A model generated the notes under the pieces. That model was given only the letters and a program-made list of their open reading frames with translations, was not told where the DNA came from and searched no databases. Below are positions 56,775-64,000 of a stretch of DNA of 64,000 bases, piece by piece. This DNA comes from Pseudomonas fluorescens. GTDB taxonomy: Bacteria > Pseudomonadota > Gammaproteobacteria > Pseudomonadales > Pseudomonadaceae. Each line of letters starts with the position of its first letter. Positions within the stretch are counted from its first letter, which is position 1. Where the stretch lies: the NCBI RefSeq assembly GCF_902497895.1, contig NZ_CABVHQ010000031.1:1-64000 (forward strand), given 5' to 3'. Position numbers and translations under genes: made by a program.

Positions 56775-57503
56775 TTAACGCACGCGACGCAGATACCCGT
56801 CCGGTGCGACGGTGATCAGCAGCTTGCTGTGAATCCGCGAATCGATCTCGAAGTCACGATTCTCTTCCAGAAAAGCCCATACAGCAGTTTTCGGGTTATC
56901 GCCCTTGCCCCATGGACGATCCGGGAAGGCATCTTCGGGCATGTCCTCGACCACGGTATCCATCACCACGCAGTAATTGCCGACCGACACCAGCGGCGCA
57001 TAGAGGCGCAGCTCTTCGAGAACGTGTTCGTGGGTATGATTGGAGTCGAGTACCACCAGCACTTTTTTACCGGTAACCCGCGCGCGAACTTGCTCAACGA
57101 TCGCCGGGTCGATGCTCGAACCCTGGATCATCCGAATCCGATTGCTCATTGGGTGAGCCTCGATGGCTTCTCTGTTGTGCTGACGAATATCGATATCGAT
57201 ACCCAGCACCTCGCCATGCCCGATCAGCTCAAGCATCGATGCGTAAAACACCAGAGAACCGCCATGGGCAATGCCGGTTTCGACAATCACATCCGGGCGC
57301 AGGTCCCAGATGATTTCCTGCATGGCAACCATGTCCTGAGGAAACTGGATGATCGGGCGGCCCATCCAGCTGAAGTTGTAGGTGTACTTATGCTTTGCCG
57401 TGACACCGACCCAGTCCAGCGAATTGGTTTGAAGTTCTTTGTCCTGCTGCAAGCCTTCGATGTTTTGGCTTACTTCTTCACGAAACTGCTCATGAGGATT
57501 CAT
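56775..57503 (-). CDS. CmcI/rhamnosyl O-methyltransferase family protein
   Basis: The 242-residue protein belongs to the cephalosporin hydroxylase (CmcI-like) family of SAM-dependent O-methyltransferases. It shows YNFSWMGRPIIQFPQDMVAM, DVIVETGIAHGGSLVFYASM (SAM loop), GEVLGIDIDIRQHNREAIEA and VLVVLDSNHTHEHVLEELRL (metal-binding Asp and His). It ends GDNPKTAVWAFLEENRDFEI and then a short tail. Such enzymes methylate sugar hydroxyls. The ATG at 57503 is chosen because relatives begin close to MNPHEQF; the frame is open 16 codons further. It is likely to methylate the second glycan sugar. Confidence 0.82.
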   Translation of the reverse strand: MNPHEQFREEVSQNIEGLQQDKELQTNSLDWVGVTAKHKYTYNFSWMGRPIIQFPQDMVAMQEIIWDLRPDVIVETGIAHGGSLVFYASMLELIGHGEVLGIDIDIRQHNREAIEAHPMSNRIRMIQGSSIDPAIVEQVRARVTGKKVLVVLDSNHTHEHVLEELRLYAPLVSVGNYCVVMDTVVEDMPEDAFPDRPWGKGDNPKTAVWAFLEENRDFEIDSRIHSKLLITVAPDGYLRRVR

Positions 57504-57531
57504 ACAAACGCTCCGATACGAGGGCTTTGTT

Positions 57532-58197
57532 TTATTTAAAAACCCGACCATCTAAATAGGAAACAGCCTGAGTCTTGATAATTCTGGCGGGATTACCCAC
57601 GACCACGGCGTAGTCGGGGACATCTTTAGTGACCACAGCTCCGGCCCCCACCGTGGCCCAACGACCAATACGCAAACGCGGAAGAATGGTCGCGTTGGTG
57701 CCGATAAAAGCACCATCACCGACCTCGACACATCCTGCAATGGCCACGCCCGGGGCCATGAACACAGAGTTACCGATCCGGCCTTCATGACCGATCAGAC
57801 TCCCGTAACTGATACTGCTGTTGTCTCCCAGGGAGACTTCGGCCTGGATAATCACACCTTCCTGGAGATAGTTGCCTACGCCCATGCGGGTCATCGTCAG
57901 GTCGATACCCGGGTGCACAAAATTGCCCAGTTCTCCCCCGGCCTCGACGATCTGGCAAGTCGTCTCATAGCGGGTCTGGGTGTCGCGAGTAATCAAATTG
58001 ACGAAGTATGTGTCCGGGCCTTGCAAGTCAGCCACGCGATCCGTGCCACCGATGACCGGAACGCCATAAAAGACAGTGCCGTGTTTGGCCGGATCATTGT
58101 CCAGAAAGGCAAATTCCATGTTCGGCGCCGAGCGTTGCACCGCGCCCATCATGCGCACCGCTTCGGGGTTTGCCGCGCCCAGCAGGTAGATCTTCAT
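57532..58197 (-). CDS. NeuD/PglD-type sugar acyltransferase
   Basis: The 221-residue protein has an N-terminal Rossmann-like domain (MKIYLLGAANPEAVRMMGAV) and a C-terminal left-handed beta helix of hexapeptide repeats (SLGDNSSISYGSLIGHEGRI, GVAIAGCVEVGDGAFIGTNA, RLRIGRWATVGAGAVVTKDV then PDYAVVVGNPARII). The pattern fits NeuD, PglD and related transferases that put acetyl or other acyl groups on sugar amines or hydroxyls. Coupled by an ATGA overlap to the aminotransferase gene upstream, it probably acylates the new amino group, possibly with the acyl unit from the FabH-like enzyme. Confidence 0.85.
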   Translation of the reverse strand: MKIYLLGAANPEAVRMMGAVQRSAPNMEFAFLDNDPAKHGTVFYGVPVIGGTDRVADLQGPDTYFVNLITRDTQTRYETTCQIVEAGGELGNFVHPGIDLTMTRMGVGNYLQEGVIIQAEVSLGDNSSISYGSLIGHEGRIGNSVFMAPGVAIAGCVEVGDGAFIGTNATILPRLRIGRWATVGAGAVVTKDVPDYAVVVGNPARIIKTQAVSYLDGRVFK

Positions 58198-59315
58198 AAT
58201 TGCCCCCTATGCATGAGCACGCTTCGAACGACATCGATCACCCGCTGCTGATCAGCATCGGTCATATCGTGGTAACTCGGTAGATTGATGGCCCGTCCAG
58301 GCAACGAGTACGCGACTGGCGTCACCACCGGCCTATCGCAAAACATCGGCAATGACGACAACGGCCAGAAGAACACCCGTGCATCGATATTTGCTGCTTG
58401 AAATGCGCCGATCAGTTCTTCCCGAGTGATCCCCGTGGCGGCGTCGAACACCACAGTGGGCATCCAGTAACCGTTCTGCGAATGCGCAGGTTCAGGATTC
58501 ATCGAAACACCAGCAAGCCCGCTCAGGGCACGGGCGTAATTGGCGAAAATCGCCCGCTTGCGCTCGATCAGCTCGTCGACCCGCTCGATCTGGGCACAGC
58601 CGACTGCCGCCTGGAGGTTGCTCATCTTGTACTTGAAACCGATGAAATCCGGCCAGAACTGGCGCGTACTACCGGCAACCCGACCGTGGTTGGACAAGGT
58701 CAGGACACGCTCGTACAAGGCCTTGTCCGAGGTGACAAAAATACCGCCCTCGCCCGTGGTCATGGTCTTGGTGCCGTGGAACGAAAATGCACCGAACGCA
58801 CCCAGCGAACCGGCAGGTTTACCGCGCCATTGCGAACCTATGGCTTCAGCGGCGTCCTCGATCACCGGGATACCGTACTCGCGGCCGATCTCGAGCAACT
58901 CGTCCATGGCACACAGGTTGCCGTAGATATGCACGGCCAGAATGGCTTTGGTACGAGGGGTGATGGCCTGTTTGACCTGTTCCGGGTCCAGACACCAGCT
59001 GTCGGGTAATACGTCGACAAACACCGGCGTCGCGCCCAGGTAGGTAATGGGCGCAGCCGAGGCGATCCAGTTGGTGTTGGCCAGAATCACCTCATCGCCA
59101 GCGCCGATATCCAGCGCTGCCATGCCCATGTGCAAGGCGCCTGTGCAGCTTGAAGTGGCGATCGCGTAAGACACGCCCATGTGCTGGGCGAAGGCTTTTT
59201 CGAAGCGCGTGAGGTATTCATAGCAACGCTCGCCCCAGCCGTTCTGCACGGCATCCAGCGCATAGGACGCTTCCAGCTCGCCGACACTCGGTTTGGTGTA
59301 ATGAATTCTGCTCAT
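58194..59315 (-). CDS. DegT/DnrJ-family sugar aminotransferase
   Basis: The 373-residue PLP enzyme has the PLP lysine in AFSFHGTKTMTTGEGGIFVT, the aspartate in IPVIEDAAEAIGSQWRGKPA and the N-terminal sugar motif HYTKPSVGELEASYALDAVQ. It is of the VioA/PerA (4-amino-4,6-dideoxy sugar) type rather than of the PseC type. The ATG at 59315 overlaps the stop of the methyltransferase gene (ATGA); the frame extends 15 codons further without a ribosome site. It would aminate a 4-keto intermediate made by RfbG and its partners. 3-Amination is an alternative that sequence alone does not exclude. Confidence 0.87.
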   Translation of the reverse strand: MSRIHYTKPSVGELEASYALDAVQNGWGERCYEYLTRFEKAFAQHMGVSYAIATSSCTGALHMGMAALDIGAGDEVILANTNWIASAAPITYLGATPVFVDVLPDSWCLDPEQVKQAITPRTKAILAVHIYGNLCAMDELLEIGREYGIPVIEDAAEAIGSQWRGKPAGSLGAFGAFSFHGTKTMTTGEGGIFVTSDKALYERVLTLSNHGRVAGSTRQFWPDFIGFKYKMSNLQAAVGCAQIERVDELIERKRAIFANYARALSGLAGVSMNPEPAHSQNGYWMPTVVFDAATGITREELIGAFQAANIDARVFFWPLSSLPMFCDRPVVTPVAYSLPGRAINLPSYHDMTDADQQRVIDVVRSVLMHRGQL

Positions 59316-60538
59316 CGAACGCTCAACTCTGGAATGGCCACGACAAAACTCCCGCCCCAACTCTTGACCTGAGCGTACTGCGCAGTGATTTCATCCAGCA
59401 GATTCCAGGGCAATACCAGGACGTAGTCCGGTTTCTCGATTTCAATACGATCAGAGGAAACCACCGGGATACGACTCCCCGGCAAAAACTTGCCCTGTTT
59501 GTGCGGGCTGGCATCGGCCACCCAGGCCAGCAGGTCAGGCTTGATCCCGGCGTAGTTGAGCAAGGTGTTGCCTTTGGCCGCAGCACCGTAGCCGACCACT
59601 TGCTTGCCGTTGGCCTTGGCCTGTAACAGGAAACGCAGCAATTCATGCTTGATACGTTCGGCGGCCGGGGCCAGGGTTGCGTAGTACTCGAGGGTTTTCA
59701 CGCCCGCAGCCAGTTCGGCCTGCAACTGCTGCTGTACCGCCGGTTGTATGTCACGGCGCTGACCATCGGCGCGCTGGACGAAGACCCGCAGCGAACCGCC
59801 GTGGGTCGGCAACTCGCTCACGTCGAAGACTTCCAGACCATTGCGCTCGCACAGACGCTGCACCGCTGTCAGCGACAGGTAGGAGTAGTGCTCGTGATAC
59901 AGCGTGTCGAACTGCTGTCCGGCCATCAGTGTCAGCAGCTGTGGGAACTCGAACGTCGCCACGCCCGTGGACTTGAGCAAGGTGGCGAAACCGCAGAGAA
60001 AATCATTGATGTCCGGGACGTGGGCCAGCACATTGTTGGCCGTCATCAGATCTGCTGCCCAGCCGTCGCTGCGCAACTGCAACGCGGTTTCACGACCGAA
60101 GAACAGCTCGCGAATTTCCAGTCCCTTCTCCCGCGCAGCTTGCGCGGTGCCGCGGGTCGGTTCGACACCCAGGCAGGCAATGCCGAGCTTGGCGACGTAC
60201 TGCAACAAGTAACCGTCGTTGGCGGCGATTTCCACCACTCGGCTCTGCCCGTTCAGGCCAAAACGCTCGACCATCTCGGCCACATAACGCTCGGCATGGG
60301 CCAGCCAGGTGCTGGAGAAGGAACTGAAATAGGCGTAGTCGGCGTCGAACAGACTGTCGGCGCTGGTGTAGTCTTCGGTTTGTACCAGCCAGCATTCCTG
60401 GCAGACCGCCACTTTGAGCGGTACCCACTGCTCGGGCTGCTCGAGTTGATCAACCCGCAGATAAGCGTTGGACGGCGGCGAGGTGCCCAGATCGATCAGG
60501 GGCAGGACCAAAGGGGTGCCACAACCGCGGCAGTTCAT
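59312..60538 (-). CDS. NDP-sugar C-methyltransferase
   Basis: The 408-residue protein has the three-part layout of TylCIII/NovU-type enzymes. An N-terminal zinc-binding domain has paired cysteines (MNCRGCGTPLVLPLIDLGTS and VAVCQECWLVQTEDY). The central SAM domain shows VVEIAANDGYLLQYV and the catalytic DTLYHEHYSYLSLTAVQRLC. The C-terminal Rossmann-like domain shows ANGKQVVGYGAAAKGNTLLN. Such enzymes add a methyl branch to a keto sugar at C3 (or C5). It is coupled to both neighbours by 4-base overlaps. Confidence 0.88.
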   Translation of the reverse strand: MNCRGCGTPLVLPLIDLGTSPPSNAYLRVDQLEQPEQWVPLKVAVCQECWLVQTEDYTSADSLFDADYAYFSSFSSTWLAHAERYVAEMVERFGLNGQSRVVEIAANDGYLLQYVAKLGIACLGVEPTRGTAQAAREKGLEIRELFFGRETALQLRSDGWAADLMTANNVLAHVPDINDFLCGFATLLKSTGVATFEFPQLLTLMAGQQFDTLYHEHYSYLSLTAVQRLCERNGLEVFDVSELPTHGGSLRVFVQRADGQRRDIQPAVQQQLQAELAAGVKTLEYYATLAPAAERIKHELLRFLLQAKANGKQVVGYGAAAKGNTLLNYAGIKPDLLAWVADASPHKQGKFLPGSRIPVVSSDRIEIEKPDYVLVLPWNLLDEITAQYAQVKSWGGSFVVAIPELSVR

Positions 60539-61095
60539 AGACGCACTCCAGCGAACCGGCTATCGAGCCAGGGATGACCGGCATCCCTGAGCGACAGATT
60601 ATTGACAGGCAACGGCCAGGCAATCGCCAGCCGTGGATCATTCACCGACAGCCCGGCTTCATGTTCCGGCGCATAGTCGGCGCTATGCAGGTAAAGCAGT
60701 TCAGCGTCATCACTCAAAGCCTGAAAGCCATGGGCGAATCCAGCTGGAATCAGCAGGCTGCGGCCATCGCCGGCACGCAGGTGCTCGGCATGCCATTGCA
60801 GGTAGGTCGGCGAGTCGGGGCGAAAATCCACCGCTACATCCCAGACTTCACCGCGCAGGCAGGTAATGAGCTTGGCTTCCGGCAGCGAAGCAGTCTGGTA
60901 ATGCAGACCCCGCACACTGCCACGCTCGTGGGTGCAGGAATGGTTGATCTGGCGGATATGAAATGCCTGGCCGAACGCATTCAAGCTGCCTTCGCAAAAC
61001 AGCCGGGCGAAGTGCCCACGCTGATCCTGGTAGCGTTTGTGCTGGACGCTGAACAGGCCGGCCACGGGTAACTCCTTCAACAGAAATTCGCTCAC
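60535..61095 (-). CDS. RfbC-like NDP-sugar 3,5-epimerase
   Basis: The 186-residue cupin protein has the family motif QINHSCTHERGSVRGLHYQT with the catalytic His, LITCLRGEVWDVAVDFRPDS and the end GLSVNDPRLAIAWPLP. The start is GTG at 61095, overlapping the rfbG stop (GTGA); a longer opening to 61221 lies within rfbG. The RfbC assignment (dTDP-4-keto-rhamnose epimerase) refers to the family; here the substrate is more likely a CDP-sugar from RfbF/RfbG. Confidence 0.87.
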   Translation of the reverse strand: MSEFLLKELPVAGLFSVQHKRYQDQRGHFARLFCEGSLNAFGQAFHIRQINHSCTHERGSVRGLHYQTASLPEAKLITCLRGEVWDVAVDFRPDSPTYLQWHAEHLRAGDGRSLLIPAGFAHGFQALSDDAELLYLHSADYAPEHEAGLSVNDPRLAIAWPLPVNNLSLRDAGHPWLDSRFAGVRL

Positions 61096-62174
61096 AACGC
61101 GCCTCGGTACAGGTTCAACTGGCCAAGGGTCACCGCGCGCATGTCCTCTCCGTTCTTCCAGGCCAGATGCCAATCCAGTGTCTGCGCCAAGCACTGTTGC
61201 AAGGACCAGCGCGGCTGCCATGCCAGCAGTTGACGAGCGCGACTGCTGTCCAGGCGCAACAGGCCGGCCTCATGCAGATCACTCGGTTCGATGCGCAAAC
61301 CCGGTGCGTGCGGCCAGCGCCTGGCGAGCATCTCGACCACCTCGCCAACGCTGCACATGTCGGCTTCGCTCGGACCGAAGTTCCATGCCCCTGCGAACGT
61401 TGGGCCTTGCTGGTAGAGACTGGCCGCCAGTTGCAGATAACCGGCCAAGGGTTCCAGAGCGTGCTGCCAGGGGCGAACGGCCTGTGGATTACGCAAGGTC
61501 ACGGGTGTTTCGACGGACCAGGCCTTGAGCACATCAGGAATCAAGCGCTCCGGGGCAAAGTCGCCGCCACCCAGCACATTGCCTGCCCGCGCCGTGGCCA
61601 GGGCCAGACCGTGCTCGGCATAACGCTCGGCCGGAAAAAAAGAGGCGGCGTAAGACTGCGCCAACAATTCGCAACAGGCCTTGCTGCTGCTGTAAGGATC
61701 ATGACCGCCAAGGGCTTCGTTCTCGCGGTATGGCCACAGCCATTCCTGATTGGCGTACACCTTGTCGGTGGTTACCAGTACACAGGCCCGCACGCCACCG
61801 ATCTGCCGGATCGCTTCGAGCAGATTGAGGGTGCCCATGACGTTGCTCGAGTAAGTCCCTAGCGGGTCGCGATAACCCTCCCGCACCAGCGGCTGTGCCG
61901 CCAGGTGCAGGACAATTTCCGGCTGGACGTCGGCAATCAATTCGAGCAAGGCCCCCAGATCGCGCAAATCGCCGCGCAGATCATTGATACCTTCAGCGAC
62001 GCGAGCCAGTTCGAACAGGCTCGGTTCAGTCGAAGGATCAAGGGCAAAACCGCTGACCTCGGCACCCAGGCTTTGCAGCCACAACGTCAGCCAACTGCCT
62101 TTGAAACCGGTGTGGCCGGTCAGCAGAACGCGCTTGCCGCGCCAGAACTCCGGGCTCAGTCCCATTGCTTCCAT
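61092..62174 (-). CDS. rfbG: CDP-glucose 4,6-dehydratase RfbG
   Basis: RfbG converts CDP-glucose to CDP-4-keto-6-deoxyglucose. The 360-residue SDR protein has the NAD loop RVLLTGHTGFKGSWLTLWLQ, the region CVLVTTDKVYANQEWLWPYR with Thr-Asp-Lys, and HDPYSSSKACCELLAQSYAA with the YxxxK catalytic motif. The family feature KGSWL after the glycine loop separates it from UDP-GlcNAc or dTDP-glucose dehydratases. The ATG at 62174 has GGAGG 4 bases upstream and overlaps the end of rfbF by 19 bases. Confidence 0.92.
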   Translation of the reverse strand: MEAMGLSPEFWRGKRVLLTGHTGFKGSWLTLWLQSLGAEVSGFALDPSTEPSLFELARVAEGINDLRGDLRDLGALLELIADVQPEIVLHLAAQPLVREGYRDPLGTYSSNVMGTLNLLEAIRQIGGVRACVLVTTDKVYANQEWLWPYRENEALGGHDPYSSSKACCELLAQSYAASFFPAERYAEHGLALATARAGNVLGGGDFAPERLIPDVLKAWSVETPVTLRNPQAVRPWQHALEPLAGYLQLAASLYQQGPTFAGAWNFGPSEADMCSVGEVVEMLARRWPHAPGLRIEPSDLHEAGLLRLDSSRARQLLAWQPRWSLQQCLAQTLDWHLAWKNGEDMRAVTLGQLNLYRGAL

Positions 62175-62929
62175 GGGGCCTCCCCGCGCTGCCACAACTG
62201 CTCGAGATGATTCTTGTCCCGCAGGGTATCCATCGGCTGCCAGAAGCCGTCGTGCTGATAGGCCATCAATTCACCCCGTGCGGCGAGGCCATCGAGCGGT
62301 CCGGATTCCCACGAAGTCTCATCGCCTTCGATAAGGGGTAGCACCTTGGGCGACAATACGAAGAAACCGCCATTGATCCAGCCACCATCACCGCGAGGTT
62401 TTTCGGTAAAACCCAGTACCCGGTCACCCTCGCGATCCAGTGCGCCGTAGCGACCTGGTGGTTGCACGGCAGTGACCGTTGCCAGCTTGCCGTGAGACAG
62501 GTGGAAATCCACCAGGGCTCCGATATTCAGATCGGATACGCCGTCGCCATAGGTAAAACAGAAGGCTTCTTCGTTTTCCAGATAACGACTGGCACGCCGT
62601 AAACGCCCGCCGGTCATGGTCCCCTCACCGGTGTCGATCAGGGTCACGCGCCACGGATCGCTATAGTTCTGGTGAACGTCCATGCGGTTGTTGCGCATGT
62701 CGAAGGTGACGTCAGAGGTGTGCAGGAAGTAGTTGGCGAAGAAGTCCTTGATCGCGTAGCCCTTGTAGCCAAGGCAGATCACGAAATCGTGGATTCCGTG
62801 CGCGGAGTACTGCTTCATGATGTGCCAGAGAATTGGCTTGCCGCCGATCTCGATCATCGGCTTGGGCTTGAGGTGCGACTCCTCGCTGATCCGGGTGCCC
62901 AGGCCACCTGCCAAAATAACTGCCTTCAT
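62156..62929 (-). CDS. rfbF: Glucose-1-phosphate cytidylyltransferase RfbF
   Basis: RfbF makes CDP-glucose from CTP and glucose-1-phosphate. The 257-residue protein starts with the nucleotidyltransferase signature AVILAGGLGTRISEESHLKP then KPMIEIGGKPILWHIMKQYS. It shows the RfbF-specific NRMDVHQNYSDPWRVTLIDT, FCFTYGDGVSDLNIGALVDF and GGWINGGFFVLSPKVLPLIE. It is the first gene of the CDP-sugar set; the 280-base gap upstream holds a REPIN and should hold a promoter that I cannot define. Confidence 0.94.
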   Translation of the reverse strand: MKAVILAGGLGTRISEESHLKPKPMIEIGGKPILWHIMKQYSAHGIHDFVICLGYKGYAIKDFFANYFLHTSDVTFDMRNNRMDVHQNYSDPWRVTLIDTGEGTMTGGRLRRASRYLENEEAFCFTYGDGVSDLNIGALVDFHLSHGKLATVTAVQPPGRYGALDREGDRVLGFTEKPRGDGGWINGGFFVLSPKVLPLIEGDETSWESGPLDGLAARGELMAYQHDGFWQPMDTLRDKNHLEQLWQRGEAPWKQWD

Positions 62930-63111
62930 CGTGTCCCCTCTTGTTCTTCACAGGGCTCAGCCAAGCTAAATCAAGCTTTTGCGGGCCATCTGGATAAAAC
63001 GTTGGACGCCAGCCATGGTTATTTCGGCGGCGACGTAAATGCACGTTTTATGGCGATATTTGGGGGACTTGCAGGAAACGCGCCAGCTCGGATTGCCAGA
63101 GGGGCACCGAA

Positions 63112-63198
63112 GGCGGCGATCTTTTCAAGGGTTCTTGCGGCTATGTGTTGGTGATCGAGAGAGCAAGATCAAAAGATCGCAGGCTGCGATCTTTTGAA
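63112..63198. repeat. REP elements upstream of rfbF
   Basis: AGGCGGCGATCTTTT at 63112 is followed by GATCAAAAGATCGCAGGCTG and the inverse GCAGGCTGCGATCTTTT ending at about 63198. These are REP cores like those at 3020 and 5095, in inverted arrangement. They separate rfbF from the glycosyltransferase gene that ends at 63210. The segment 62930-63111 shows no gene. Confidence 0.7.
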
Positions 63199-63209
63199 AG
63201 GTTGGCGAC

Positions 63210-64000
63210 CTAATCCGCCAGCCAGCCATTTTCCCAGTACTGCAAGTTATCCCCTCGCAGCATGTAATCGCGCAGCACGGTTTCGCGCAGCTCATCGCCC
63301 ATGCGGTAGCTGGCATCCGGATCGGCCAAGTGCATGCGAATGGCTTGCAGCCATTCATCGGTACTGTTGGTCTTCACCCGAGTGCACGGCAGATAACCTC
63401 GATAGGCCGCCGTATCGGTGCAAACCACCGGGTAGCCACAGGCTCCGTATTCCAGCAGTCGCAGGTTGCTCTTGCAGTCGTTGAAGATGTGGAATTCCAG
63501 TGGGGCCAGGGCCAGGTCCAGGTTCAGGCTGGCCAGCTTGGCCGGGTAGATACTGAGATCGATTACCCCATGGAACTCATGCAGATAAGGCCGCAACGCT
63601 TCCGGGCACATCCCGAAGAACACCCATTCAACTTCGTTGGCTAGCTCGCGAACAACATCGGCAATGATCCCCAGATCACCGGCATGACTGGTACCACCGC
63701 CCCAACCTACCCGAGGCTTTTTCGACGTCCGGCGCAGACTGCGTAGCCCCGTCCACAGTTGTGTCGCCAACATGTTCGGAACCACGCGAATATCGTGGTG
63801 CATATCCGACAAGGCATCGGCCAGAGGCTGGGTCGAAACCACCACCCGATCACACAGACTGATACCGCGTCGGACCTGGCTTTCCATGTCGGCAGGCATG
63901 TTGCGCACATGTTCATTTTTATGCGGAACACTAATGACATAGTCATCCAGTTCGAAAATACGCCGAGCATTGGAGTAGGTTTTCAGGTTGACGACTTCGT
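63210..64000 (-). CDS. Glycosyltransferase, C-terminal part (truncated by window edge)
   Basis: The frame is open from the window edge to a stop at 63210, giving at least 263 residues of a longer protein. The sequence includes FELDDYVISVPHKNE, VVSTQPLADALSDMHHDIRV, KKPRVGWGGGTSHAGDLGII, LDLALAPLEFHIFNDCKSNL then RLLEYGACGYPVVCTDTAAY. That last part is the GT4-like donor-binding region seen at the end of large multidomain glycosyltransferases of flagellin or O-antigen clusters. A GTG at 63908 could be taken as a start, but coding continues upstream without a break. Acceptor and donor are unknown. Confidence 0.82.
   Translation of the reverse strand, partial: EVVNLKTYSNARRIFELDDYVISVPHKNEHVRNMPADMESQVRRGISLCDRVVVSTQPLADALSDMHHDIRVVPNMLATQLWTGLRSLRRTSKKPRVGWGGGTSHAGDLGIIADVVRELANEVEWVFFGMCPEALRPYLHEFHGVIDLSIYPAKLASLNLDLALAPLEFHIFNDCKSNLRLLEYGACGYPVVCTDTAAYRGYLPCTRVKTNSTDEWLQAIRMHLADPDASYRMGDELRETVLRDYMLRGDNLQYWENGWLAD

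Overview
The window is a chromosomal segment of a fluorescent pseudomonad (Pseudomonas fluorescens complex). The evidence is the gene order and protein sequences of the polar flagellar regulon (fleQ, fleSR, fleN, flhF, motCD, parC/parP next to cheW), high GC, and many Pseudomonas-type inverted REP pairs (REPINs). Nearly all genes lie on the minus strand, so transcription runs from high to low coordinates.

Layout, low to high coordinate. 1-3245: a non-flagellar edge with the last 30 codons of an unknown gene, two small unknown proteins, an RCC1-like beta-propeller and REP clusters. 3246-17592: chemotaxis and flagellar placement (DUF2802, cheW, parP, parC, motD, motC, cheB, cheA, cheZ, cheY, fliA, fleN, flhF, flhA). 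17593-21376: an accessory island between flhA and flhB. 21377-26769: the export gate and C-ring set flhB, fliR, Q, P, O, N, M, L behind a sigma-54-type promoter. 27011-31295: fliK, the hptB-hsbR-hsbA switch and fliJ. 31497-36785: fliI, H, G, F, E behind a sigma-54-type promoter. 36915-41497: fleR, fleS, fleQ. 41671-45273: fliT, fliS, fliD, flaG and a short flagellin, fliC, with a sigma-28-type promoter. 45537-64000: a flagellin glycosylation cluster. It holds a Maf/DUF115 transferase, a FabH-like ketoacyl synthase, all six steps of CMP-pseudaminic acid synthesis (pseB, C, a PseG-PseH fusion, I, F), and a tightly overlapping set for a second, CDP-linked branched sugar (rfbF, rfbG, epimerase, C-methyltransferase, aminotransferase, acetyltransferase), plus large glycosyltransferases.

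The most interesting region is the island at 17850-21270. It carries two diverged copies of one module: a structured leader of about 270 nt followed by a small DUF6124-type gene. Each leader has, in order, a 5' hairpin whose loop I call seqA, a terminator-like hairpin with a T-run, a multi-branched RNA of about 75 nt with an exposed segment seqB, a hairpin with loop seqC identical to seqA, and a hairpin that covers the Shine-Dalgarno sequence. seqB is the reverse complement of seqA and seqC in both copies, although the sequences themselves differ between copies (TTCGCAG/CTGCGAA in copy A, TCTGCAAG/CTTGCAGA in copy B). This is the architecture known from the phage P4 CI RNA and the P1/P7 C4 antisense RNA immunity systems. 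Here it appears twice, with two different pairing specificities, outside any visible prophage and in front of paralogous host genes. The second gene copy is interrupted by a tract of ten C residues that shifts its frame, which makes it either a pseudogene or a phase-variable gene.

All assignments come from reading the sequence and from memory of the families. No database search was run.
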